A program made the position numbers and the translations under genes. A stretch of 64,000 nucleotides of DNA from Paraspadella gotoi (taxonomy: Eukaryota > Chaetognatha): the NCBI GenBank assembly GCA_051294375.1, contig CM119263.1, forward strand, positions 28,367,940 to 28,431,939. The letters run 5' to 3'. This document shows, piece by piece, positions 24,143 to 35,574 of this stretch; positions within the stretch are counted from its first letter, which is position 1, and the number at the start of each line of letters is the position of its first letter. The notes under the pieces are model-generated. The model had not been told where the DNA came from, made no database searches, and was given only the letters and a program-made list of their open reading frames with translations.

Positions 24143-24523
24143 TAAGTTAAACGGACGGCGCTGCAGAGCGATTCGATTATTCTATTAATTGAATAAAAAG
24201 AAATTGGGAATAGATTTTAAGTCCTTTCTGGTGTTCTTTTTTCCTGTAGAATGTAAAATCTAAAAGGTAAAATCCTGGACGAAATCTCACGGTGTTTTTA
24301 GGTATATATGTGTATATATTTGTGTGTATAGGTACATAAGAACATAAACGTAAATTCTAAAGTCACTTCTGTTATTTTAAGAAACAATTTTTTTTTGAAA
24401 ATAATACACTTATTCTTACGGATGGAGAGATATTTTATCGTGTTGTTCACTTAAAATTGTTATTCTTTATTAACTAAAGCCATACCTATACGTACCAGGT
24501 CTATATTTACATACCGAAACGTT

Positions 24524-24528
24524 TCAGT
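24524..24528 (+). promoter_or_regulatory. Possible initiator (TCAGT) before methyltransferase A
   Basis: TCAGT matches the arthropod initiator consensus and lies 21-25 nt before the start codon, with tatatt at 24502. The TATA-to-initiator distance is a little short and the 5' UTR would be only about 23 nt. Tentative. Confidence 0.25.
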
Positions 24529-24548
24529 CCTTTTTATCATCTTCCACT

Positions 24549-25963
24549 ATGTCAGTCGAGATTCTCAGCATGGGTCTTCCGCAACAATTCGCCGCCAAAT
24601 CCTGGGAATTATTCGCTTTAATTTTGGAAAATTCACAAGTCGACGGCTTTGATCACGTGATCGATTTTGGATGCGGAACGGGGGAGACGACGCAGCGACT
24701 GGCCGAATGGGTGGGAGAGTACAATCGCAAAATTGGACGGGCTGGGTAAAGAAAAATATTCATTTATAACCAGAGAGGGAAAACGTTAAATCTGTTTTCC
24801 ACATCATAATAACAGGGGTCTTCATTAACTTTTACTTTTTCAGTTCCAAACTTTTCATCACCGGCACAGACGTATCCGCTGTCGAAACGTCCTTCTGCGA
24901 AAATGTATATTCCTCGTCCACTGATGTCTCAAAGGCGGAGTTCTTTTTCAAAGCTGCCGACATCGGCGACAGTACGACGATGGCTCCGGAGTGGGAGTCG
25001 GCCTTCGACCTGGTCACAAGTTTTTGGACGAATCATTCGGTCAAAAATCAAGAGGAGATTTTGAAAAATATTCATTTCTGCCTGAAGCCAGGGGGATATT
25101 TCTGTCTCTATGATCAAACGGGATTCGATGCGATTCCTGGTTTGTTGCAAGATTACTTGTTTTACTATATTATACTAAATTAGACAAAATTTTTTAAAGA
25201 ATAAGAAAGGTTTTAGTCTAACATATTTCACTCAAGTATTAAAATTTAACTTAAATTATTATTTGATTCATTTCATATTGAATTGTGTAATGGGAAGAGG
25301 GTTGTTAGTGTTGTCTTCTGGAAATGGACGGAGCATCTATATAACACAAGGTTAAAAATTACTTTCTGCCTTGTTTTCTAATAAGATATTTTGAATTTGA
25401 TCATCACATCGGGATATTATTTTAAGATTTATGAATCTAATTTATAAACATTTCTATTTGCTTAAGCGGACTACGATAAGGAATTGAAACATTACCGAAT
25501 GACAAAGGGTAAGTGATAATTCACAAATAAACGAACAGACATACAATTCTAAGCAAAGAAAAACTTTCTCTCATCAGTCGGCCTCGGGATGCTTCCCAAA
25601 TGGTCACAATACCTTCCCGCCGGTGGCCTCAGCGAGCTCGTATTCCCCGGTCAAGCGGCCTATCAATCATGGGGTCGCCCTGACCCGGCCGCCGGTTACA
25701 CCACCATGGTCTTAGAGGCGGGATTCCGCGTCATTTCCGCCCGCAACGAATTCTTTCGCTACGATTACAGCGAGGAAGAGTTGGCGACGACAGTCAAGCA
25801 TTTCTCCCGGCGGGTGGAAGGTCTGCCCTCGGAATACCTCGAGGAATTCGTGGGAGATTTCGTGTACGAGTACAAGAGGCTCTTTACTCGAGAGGAAAGC
25901 GATGAGTGGAGAAAATTGAAAGCGGACATGGGAGTCATTGTTGTTGTGGGACGAAAACTTTGA
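24549..25963 (+). CDS. JHAMT-like SAM-dependent methyltransferase, copy A (four exons, intact)
   Basis: Exons 24549-24745, 24844-25139, 25467-25508 and 25578-25963 join in phases 2,1,1 to give 306 residues, about the size of insect juvenile hormone acid O-methyltransferase (roughly 280-300). SAM-binding motif I is VIDFGCGTGETT (residues 37-48). The acidic loop is TGTDVS (Asp75) and motif III-like AADIGD has Asp105. FDLVTSF (120-126) and LKPGG (146-150) follow as in this family. The third exon encodes only ~14 residues and differs most from copy B. Where copy B and insect JHAMTs have His-Trp after TSF, copy A has His-Ser (130-131). The fold predicts a soluble class I methyltransferase, probably O-methylating a carboxylate. 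The substrate cannot be assigned: JHAMT-like paralogues are numerous in arthropods and most are uncharacterised. Confidence 0.85.
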
Positions 25964-26570
25964 ACTTTGACCTTGTTCAAGTTTGGAACATTTTCCTCAA
26001 ATTAAAAATTTTTAAGCTACAAAAGTTGTACGTTTTAATTTTTTGAAAATTATATCGGGAATTACATTTTAAAAAAAAATTTTTAAAAATTATTTTGTTA
26101 AGATGAAGCCATTATTTAACGTAGAATATCACTTAGACTTAATAACTTATGCTTATATTTTAAAATTGATAGGAATTTCTAAAATATAAAATTACATGTG
26201 ATTAAGCATATCGTAGTTGATAAGAAACCAGAATGACTATTTGTTTACATGTTTTGTCTCAAGACGTGATCAGACATGATATGACAATGGTTTGAGACTA
26301 AGGTTTTGTCAAGTTAAACAAAAGGGTAACAAGTTATTGCTTGTATCAACATGCCTCCCCCAAGACGATTCGAAGGAAGTGGAAATCGTAGTTAAAAATA
26401 TCAATATTTCAAACATTCCAATTGTTAAAGATTTTAACCGTTTTAACCGTTATAAAAATGTAAAAAGAAAAGGACAAGTTCGTACCAAGGTGAAATTGCA
26501 AAATCAAATGGTTTGATTAATCACAAAACCAGAACTACACTTTCAATTTACTAGAAACGTTTGATAAAGC
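25964..26570. other. 3' flank of methyltransferase A, no gene seen
   Basis: AT-rich sequence with only short random open frames. A 10-N gap follows at 26572-26581. Confidence 0.5.
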
Positions 26571-26581
26571 TNNNNNNNNNN

Positions 26582-27385
26582 CTCCCTGTTGGCTCTGGGG
26601 GCTACCGACCATCGGTGACGCCTCCAGTCACTGGCGCGGTTACCCAAGGACGGTCTCGCTTTGCCAACGCAGAGGGAAGTCGTTTGGACTGTGGATGGAA
26701 CACAACTCCCGGGATGGTGTGTTCTCCCTCTGAGCCAATGGGATTGGCTCAACGACTATGGATGTGAGAGAATCCGTAGAATCCGTAGACTTCGGTAAAG
26801 GCTCAAGGACCGAAAACGTCGATCAACGTGAAATGTCTCGAAGAAAGAGAGACTTATTTGAGGAAAATGAGTGTATTTTCGAGTTGACAAATCAATCAAT
26901 GAGTGAGAGAGAGAGTCAGGTCATCTGAATTAGCCTGTAAATCAGGAGTGAATTTCGGCGATATCTGGAATGAATTTCCTCAGACTTGTGAAACTTTTTC
27001 TCAATAGACGTGAGGCGGTGTGATCATAATTTGTCTAATGAAGCATGAAGAATGCTATTTTCTTAACCCTCTTTTGGTTGAAACCAAATGACAAAAATTA
27101 AGAGAAAAGGTGCGTCGAGAGAGAGGAAGCCGCCCCGCATATTTGACTAATTTGGCTAAGTAATTATTGTCCGCTTTTATTTTTCGTCTTGACTTGAACC
27201 TGTCGTTGTGATACCAAAGAACGCAATTAGAAAAGGTAAAAATTTAAAATCGCATTAACCTTAATTTTTTTGGCAAGCTAGCTTCCTAAAGATTGTTGTA
27301 AAATTGTTTTGGTTAAATCCTTATCTACTAATTTTAAATATAAAGCTGCATGTGTCGTTTGTTGGAAAAACTACTGCTTAATTTA
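26582..27385. other. GC-richer block, then sequence shared with 35.15-35.49 kb
   Basis: The first ~190 bp after the gap are GC-rich without a supported frame. About 27110-27385 (gaggaagccgccccgcat, atttgactaatttggc, ggcaagctagcttcctaaag, atataaagctgcatgtg) is repeated in the same order at about 35150-35495, just upstream of methyltransferase B. A 25-N gap (27386-27410) ends the block. Confidence 0.65.
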
Positions 27386-27410
27386 NNNNNNNNNNNNNNN
27401 NNNNNNNNNN

Positions 27411-28370
27411 TCATGTTATAAAACAATATTGCAGTTTGAAAAATTATGGCAAGTTGAAAAAATTATGGCAAGTATGAAAAAATTATGCCAAGTTGAAAAT
27501 TTATGCAATTTAAAAAAATACTGCAAGTTGCAACAAAATTAATCGCAAAATCTGCAAATTACTTATACAAGATTAAAAAATTATACGAAGGTTGAAAAAA
27601 ATTTGCAAGTTTGATAATAAATTATGGTTTTAAAAAAAATTATGCAATTAAAAATTATGCAAGTTAAAAAAATGTATACAAGTTAAAAAAATTATGCAAG
27701 TTGAAAAATTATGCAAAATTTAAAAATTATGCAAGTTAAAAAAATTATACCACAGTTTGAAGAAAGAATTATCCAAGTTGAAAAATTAATGCAATTTCAA
27801 AAATTCTGCCAAATGTAAAAAAATTATGCAAGTTAAAAAATTATCACAGGTTTTTAAAAAAATTATGGCGAATTGAAAAATATGCAAGTTGAAAATTATG
27901 CAAGTGAAAAATTATGGCAAGTAAAAAAAAAACAAGCAAGTTTGAAAAAATTATGCAAATCTGAAAAAAATTATGCAAAGTCTAAAAAATTATACAGATT
28001 TGAAAAAATTAATTCAATTTTAAAAAATTATGCAAGTTGAAAAAATTATGCCTCAAAGTTGAAAAAATTATCAAGTTGAAAAAATAATGCCAAGTTGAAA
28101 AAAATTATGCAAAGATTTAAAAAAAATTATGCAAGTTTAAAAAATATAATAACAAGTGGAAAAAATTATGGAAAGTTGGAAAATTTAGCAATGTGAATAA
28201 AAAAATTATGCAAGTAAAAATTTATGAGGTGAAAATTAAGGCAAGTTTGAAAAAATTATGCAAATAAAAAAAATTATGCAATGTAAAAAAAATAACAAGT
28301 GGCAAAAAAAATTACTGCAAGTTTGAAAAAAGAGTTATTGCAAGTGAAAAATATTATGCAATTTTAAAAA
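27411..28370 (+). repeat. AT-rich minisatellite, ~17-20 bp unit
   Basis: About fifty degenerate copies of aaaaaattatgcaagttg run in direct tandem with many single-base indels in homopolymers. It directly follows a 25-N gap. The indel pattern suggests raw long-read sequence, although a degenerate minisatellite is equally possible. Confidence 0.9.
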
Positions 28371-28394
28371 ATCTTTTTCAATAAAAAAACGAAC

Positions 28395-28545
28395 GATCAC
28401 GCAAGAATCATACAGAGAGAGGGACAGACACACACAGCAGAGAGAGACAGAGAGAGAAACAGAGAGAGACGAACACAGAGAGAGAACAAGGCACCAATAG
28501 AAGAGACAGATAGTAGAGAGACACCGCCAGAGGAGAGATACGCCG
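28395..28545 (+). repeat. GA/CA-rich microsatellite region
   Basis: Imperfect gaga and acac runs. The preceding words (acgaacgatcacgcaagaat) resemble segments near 30680 and 31470, suggesting a dispersed repeat edge. Confidence 0.7.
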
Positions 28546-28817
28546 CTAAACAAATATATTTAGAATATGTGGATAGCAAAGAAACAATCTGTAGTGGTGT
28601 GATGAAGCAAGCCAATTGATATCTATTTTTAAATGAAATAAGACTAAAGTCTTTTGTTACATCTAGTTCAAAATGAGGTGAACCTAATCCTTTTCCGCAT
28701 ATTATTGAAGAATAATGAGATTGAAGGTATAGACTTTGCATGGTGAAATGAAAACTTTCGATTTAAAGCCTAACAGACTATTTTCAACTATAACTATTAT
28801 ATTATAATATTGCTGCT

Positions 28818-29290
28818 GGTTAATCTGGGGCGTGGTGGCCCCCGCCGCCCGCCATCTCCACGCCCGCACCCAATGACTCCCTATCGTGCCACTCAACGAG
28901 GGGACAGGTGGGACCCTTGCGCAGGCAGAATGGCAAACGACTGCCTCTCCCTCTATGCCAGCACTACGCCCCTCCCTCCTGCGGACTGAGCGTTTCGCCC
29001 AAAGCGGAAGGCGTTCAGGATGCGAGGGAGAGAGTCCCGCTCCAATGACTTGTTCACAAAGTGCGAAAGATCTATGACGGAACGAGCCGCCCACCTCGGT
29101 CAGCAGGCGAGAAGAGCAGGGCAGCCGGCTTAGGGAGCGTATCAGGCATTACGAGACATTATAGTAGGTAGCCTGTGGGATTCTATTCCGCTAAGGGATC
29201 CTTCCCATCCCCGGCATTCACATCAGTTTCGGTCTACCTCTCAGCCACTGACACCCTGGACCCATGTCTTCATTCGATCTGTCCTTCATT
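28818..29290. other. GC-rich island of unknown nature
   Basis: A sharply bounded GC-rich segment sits inside AT-rich DNA. Neither strand gives a recognisable protein. It could be a retroelement fragment, structured RNA or foreign insert; I see no terminal repeats. Confidence 0.4.
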
Positions 29291-32200
29291 GCATTTAAAA
29301 CAGGCCACTCATTAGCCTCTTCCTAATTTCACTTTAATCTCCTATTATCAACTAAAACCTAAAAAACTACTTCTATTTATGTACTACCACTAGCTATACT
29401 TATCACCTATCTAATTGTGTTAATCTCCAGTTTAGTTTTTTTCAAAACTCCTTTATCTTTGTTGTACATTGCAAAATGTATCTTCATTATTTATTTATCT
29501 CTGGTTGTTTTTCTCCTTCTCTCTCTCTCTCCTTCTTCTCTCTCTCTTAACAAGTTTCACTTCTTTCACAAAACTCACTCCAATCTGGTCCATACTTCAA
29601 ACCTGTCCTACATCGACCACTATTCTGTCTCACCACTTTTTGAAACTTTTACCCCTCTCCTCTCTCTCTCTCTCTCTCTCTCTACCCTCCTACACTCCTT
29701 TCCACAAAATTTATAAATCACTACTGGAATGAATAAATAAGCCAAGCTAAACATTCCCCAACTACTAAATATGTATAAAATCCTTCCTTGAAAGCAAATT
29801 ATATTATATTATACTATATAATGATTTAATTTATATATATATGTTATAAACTATGACAAAGATTAAACTATTTTCACCATAATAATTTTTGACTTCCAAA
29901 ATGATTTTTTACTGTATTCAATGAAAAAAAATTTTTATTTTCCTCATCTTTAAAAAATTTTTAATCTTGAATTAAGATTTAATTGGTTCGTTTTTTTAGG
30001 GAAGAAAACCCGGACCGAGTGTCAAATTTTTATTTTGCATATTATAACTATAAATTTATAAATAGTTATCACAACTCAAAATGAATATTATTTAATATTA
30101 AGAAATGATCTAACATATGACTAACATACTATAAACTAAAAAGTATTGTATAAATAAATAAAAGTACAAATTATCCAGGGAATTAACAAAAAAAGATAAT
30201 GTTTAAATTTTATTGGAAACTCATATATGCTCTTCTTCTCAACTTCTCTTATTTCTATTATATTATTTGTCTTTTTTAATTAGTGGGTCCAAATCCTCTC
30301 TCTCTCTGGTCTCTCATAGTTTACTTTTATATAATATAATTTTATTTTGTATTTGCTTATATGTTGGCATTTTATTATATATCTTTCAGCAATTTTCTTT
30401 TAGTGTTCCTGCATTGATTTATATTTTTTTTTTTTTAGGTTCACTTATTAGTTTCTGATTTTATTATTGTGACATATTGTCTTAATTCGTCGATGTATAA
30501 TAGTTATTTTTCTTTTTTTAATATATGTGATCCATCTAAAAATCTTCGGGTTTATTTTGGCTAAATATTGGGATTTGTTTATTGAGAATAAAAAGCCTCC
30601 GTAATAAATGGCGATTTAATAAAAGTTTTTTAGAAGGAAAAAAATATAATTTATAATTTGTTCAAAAAAGATACGAATCACGCAAAACGCACGAGAGAGT
30701 AATCGACGAGCGAGAGAAGAGAGGACGAAGAAATTTCTAACAAGAATCTCCTGTGTATGAAATGATTGAGAGGCGAAGTAGAGAGAAAGATTTTCTGGAG
30801 AGGATGAGGAGAGATAAGACAGAGAGAGATGAGACTAAGAACGCGGAAAAAACGGGGTTTAAAAGATTAAATTAGGAATAATGTTCCTTGACATTGTTTA
30901 CTCGTTGCCCTTGCAACGCACGAAATCCAGGGTAAAATAAGTGAAGGAAAAAAAAGCAAACGCGAAGATGAAAAGATGGTGGATAATAAATAAAAGTTTT
31001 TTGTAAAGGGAAAAAATATCAGGAGAGTAGCGGAGAGAAGATGCGTCGGAATGAGAGAGAAGGAGAGAAAGAAAAAATGAAAAACCGAATTTCTTTCCAA
31101 TTATATCGGATTTTCGTGGCCTCTCGCCAACGGAACCGCGGATCTCGGTCAAGTTTAATCCTTTATACCCCACCGTAACGTTTCCGTTTTGCCAATCAAA
31201 ACGTCGTTTTTAGGTTCACTGTCCTTGACATTGTTTACTCGGGTGCCCTGCAACGGGCCGCCGCGTGGAAATCAGGTTCTAAGTAAGGTTATTCTTTACA
31301 CATTTTCTGCAAAAATAAAATCCTACAGAATGAAATATCAAGGATATTAAATTTTGGATTTTGTTATTGGAAAAACAAATAAAAGGCGCGGAATAAATGC
31401 GATGTATGACTGATTAAATATCGTGTATATTGAGAAGGGAAAATATCTAATAATGTTGAATGGATTTTTCAAAAAAACACGAAAGACGATCGATCGCCTC
31501 AAGAATCTATAGAGAGAGGTAAGAGGATACAGAAAGAAAGGTAAGTTGAGGTGGAAGGACTGGAACCTCTTGTGTTAGAGAATAGTTTAAAAAAATTGAT
31601 TTGTTCGACCTTATTTTATTTAGTTTGAGTGAAAAAGAATGGAAAAAAGAGAAGAATGAATAACATCCAGAAGGTTGTAAGAAGAAGGAATTTGAATTGG
31701 CTTCGCGGCTTTCGCTATTCCCGAAGATAGTTTAAGACATCCGAGCAGATGTCGCGATAATAACGAGATGAGAGGAAAAGTATCGATTGTATATTATGGT
31801 GTTTTGCTGAGAGAGTGGAGTTGGAAATGAGGAAAAGAAGGCTGACAGAAAAAAATAGCCTTGAGAGAAGATCAGACGGCAGGTGGGCGCCGAGGCCGTG
31901 AAACTCGTATCGATATAACTCGTATATAGCTCGTCGCCATCGTGACTGGAGTGACGGGGGTATAATAAGTATTTTTTGGGCGGGTTAGGTAAAAAAAAAA
32001 TAAGTCACCTAATATAGATAGAATATTGAAGCATTGCTTTGTTAAAATCAGACCAATGCAAATATTGATATTAAGTGAAGAACAAAAAGAAATTCACATT
32101 TTCTTGTAATTCAATAAAGAACTTATTAAGTAGAGATGTTTACAGTATAGAGTACAATTTAGCCGCTTTTTTACTAGGGCGTTCAGAATCAATTAAAAAG

Positions 32201-32880
32201 AATAATTTTAGTTAATTTCTTAGTGGGTGTGTCTCATGAGTTGAGATTTTTAAATTCATATTACAATTTTTGATCTTAGTTTGACACTCACCCGATAGCG
32301 AAATAGACTGTAGGCGAGGTCGTTTCAGCATGGTAAAGTAATTCTAGAAAATTGGTGACATCTTGGTATGTGTTGGCTCGAATATGATTATGGGAACTTA
32401 ATTATAAGACGGGAGAAGGAGAGGTACTATTCCCATCCCTTTATCTTATATTGCTTCAGAAAAGATGAATTAGAGGGAAAAAATCAGTTTTTTTTCTCAA
32501 CCTGGCCTTTTCTTTAAGATTTCTTTTAAAATCAAAGGAGAGAGAAAGGAAGATTTGACCGAATGACAAAACTGGACTATGGCGAGAGAGAAGACTCGAG
32601 ATTGTCAGTTATAAACGGCCTGATCATTGTGTAATGGTGCACAAGAAGAATCATTATAAGAAGTGGAAGAAGATAAAAAGAGTGAAAAAAATAGCTGGAA
32701 CAAAGCTTCTTCAGAGTACACTAGGAACGGGCCTCGTATCAGGAATCTGCGGGAAAATGTTCGGCAGAGGAGTGTCGATCACTGTGAAACAGGAAACACG
32801 GATATAGCAATCCCGTATTGTCAACATGTTATAGTTTTTATATAAACATTTTCCCTGTTAGTTCCTATTTTTATTCCGAA
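29291..32880. other. AT-rich intergenic stretch with short CT/GA tracts
   Basis: No exon-like segment is found. Notable items are a (CT)n at about 29660-29685 and a direct repeat of ccttgacattgtttactcg at 30886 and 31223, each followed by a GC-rich word with paired tgccct/tgcaac elements. Confidence 0.5.
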
Positions 32881-32896
32881 GTATTAAACATATTGT

Positions 32897-33157
32897 TTGA
32901 GCGTTTTTATTAAAAATTATATGTGTGCTATCGAGGACGAAAAGATCTCGGATGATGAGAAGATTAGCCAGTGTTCCCCTGGCTTGTTTGATATTGGAGA
33001 GAATCCATTTATCAATGCCATATATAAACGATATGAGGGACAGAGCTCCCAAGGATTTGTAGAGTGGATGAACACGCTCTCGGAAATAGAGAGCCGTTGT
33101 CGTTTTTTTAAAGTGGTTTTTAACCGAATTTCTGGCAAACGCGTTTGCAATTGGTAG
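32897..33157 (+). other. Unassigned 86-codon open frame
   Basis: The predicted peptide is compositionally balanced (for example LFDIGENPFINAIYKRYEG) and not low-complexity, which is unusual in this region. I do not recognise it, there is no clear splice context, and a similar-length minus-strand frame overlaps it. It could be an exon, a decayed transposon fragment or chance. Confidence 0.2.
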
Positions 33158-33159
33158 GT

Positions 33160-35150
33160 CAGATAAGTTTGAACGGAATTCTGCTATTAGAAAAATGTTG
33201 GAATTTTTTTGAAGCGATGGATTCTCGTCTAATTATGTTTTCTCCTCTCTAAAACTTTTATTATGGGCGCATTATCGAATGAGGGCTATATTTTCATGTC
33301 GAATACAAAACTCCCAAATTTAACAATCCGAGATTTTCTGGATACATTTTAAAAAAGGTTTTAAAGAATTAACGATAAATAATTTACGTATGCATTTTTG
33401 TCCCATGAATAATGAGTCTAATGTGACTATTATTAATGCATTAGCTATCAGCGTTTTAAAAAAAATAGTGTTTTATTTGAAATATAAAATTGTAAAATTT
33501 GGAATACCGGTATTTTGTTGCCCACTATTGCGCCAATGAATTATATCTAAAATAGGAGTTTTTTCAAGAAGAAAAGAATATAGGTCAAATTAAAACATTA
33601 CTTTGACTGAACGATCACCCGATTTTAAAATTGGCATGATTCATGATAATTCATGTTTGGAGGAACTATTGAGTGTTAAGAAATTGACGTATAAATATTT
33701 TTAGGGTACGTTCACTTTAATATCACATTTAATCCATTTTTATTTTTCTTTTTTTGATAAGAATAATAATATTTGGAAGAGTTGTGCATTAACTTATTTA
33801 TAATTAGTTCTGCGGACATAAATAGTGTTTAATATGAAATTTGACCCTCCGGTCTTTTAAATCTGCGTTTCTTCCCTAAAGAGAATTAAGCAAGAAAAAC
33901 GAATTCTTAAAATTTTAATGTCAAGATTAAATTTTTTAAGATGAGGAATTAATAATATATTACAAGTAAAGCGACAAATATTTGGAAGTGAAAAATATTG
34001 TATAGTTGAAATAGTCTATAATAGTTATATAATAGTAAATAATATGAATCTTATAATAATATATATGAGAAAATGTAAATATAATAAATAATATCAATAC
34101 ATATTAAATATATATAATGTATATAATACAGTTAATATAAAAATATATAATAAAATAAAATATATAATAATATAAAATAATATGTAGTCTTATTGGAAAG
34201 GAAAAATGAGGTTTAGCTTTAGCTATGAAAAGTATTACATATGTCACTACATCACAATCATATACAATACTAACAATGTCATTCTACATAATATGTTTTC
34301 TACAATTGGAAATTTTGCCAATTTTTCCAAATCAGAGTCTAATGTATGGCAAAGAGTATAGTATAATTTTATATTATTGTGGGAATATTAAAAGTTATAT
34401 GAGTTCCAGATTAGATACTAGCGTGTGACTTTCTATTAAAAAATTCCCTATCTGATGTTCCTCACTTATTTATTTGATAAGAGCAAATTTTAAAAAGAAT
34501 CTATGTTTCTTTTCGCGCGACTCTTTCATATCTTCGAATTATCAATTTATTTTAAATTACAATGAGCAATAATAGGGGGTTTAAAATTTAATTAAAGCAT
34601 TCTTAGAAAATACTAAGTTTTGAGAATTTATATGTTTATATAAATGAGATACTCATATAATCTCATTCCATTGCACTTTATACTGACTCAGTCAATCAAC
34701 AAGTATATATTCATTAAATTGAATTGTTTCGGAATTTATTTCCAAAACCCTAAAAAAAATACTTTCATAAGTCAAGTAAGAATAATAAAGGTTGTCTAAG
34801 TATATAAGAAAATATCACATTGCTATGTTTCAAAGATGAGAAGCCATATCTAAATTTTTAACTTACTATGATCGCACACTTTGGTAAAACTTTTATCTAT
34901 TAATTCATAATAAATTTTTATTTGGAAAAAAACGGTAAGTCACGAGGTCCAAACCTAAAAGCGTCTGAGGTAGTTTTTTATACAAAACAGCCGTCGGGTG
35001 GGCGTGACGGAACGGACGACGGACCGAGCACGACTACGTCACAAAAGAAGCAACACCTTAAAAAACATTATAGATTCCTGGTCCTGGGGTGTGCGGCTGC
35101 TCTCCGTATTAAAAATTAAAAGAAAAAGGAGGTGCGGTCGCTGAGCATGA
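33160..35150. other. AT-rich gene-free stretch
   Basis: Very AT-rich (for example ta-rich repeats at 34010-34190). No supported gene. Confidence 0.5.
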
Positions 35151-35574
35151 GAGGAAGCCGGCCCCCGCATGATTTGACTAATTTGGTCGTACGTAATATA
35201 TGTTGTTCTCGTGCCTCCGGCTCTCTGTCTCTCTTTACTTCGCTGTGACTTTGACCTGTCGTTTTGAACAGAAGAATGTGTCTTCCGTCTCTCACTACTG
35301 GTTTCTCTTCTTAGAATATGATTCTCTCTGCTGGTAACAAATAATAACGCGGGTATAAACATTTTCTTTTGGGGCAAGCTAGCTTCCTAAAGACTGGTGT
35401 GAAAATTGTGTTTGGTTTTTTAAATCGCTTATATAATTTTAAATATAAAGCTGCATGTGGGTTGTGTGAACACAACTACCTGTGCGCTTAATTTCTATTT
35501 ATTTTTACTATTCTTTAACATTTTAGCTATCTCGTCTAATTTTGTTGCTTTTTAAAAATTTGTTAAGCGGATAA

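Noticed and set aside
27411-28370. Regular ~18 bp spacing considered as a CRISPR-like array
   Set aside because: The units are directly adjacent with no unique spacers, AT-only composition and a eukaryotic context.
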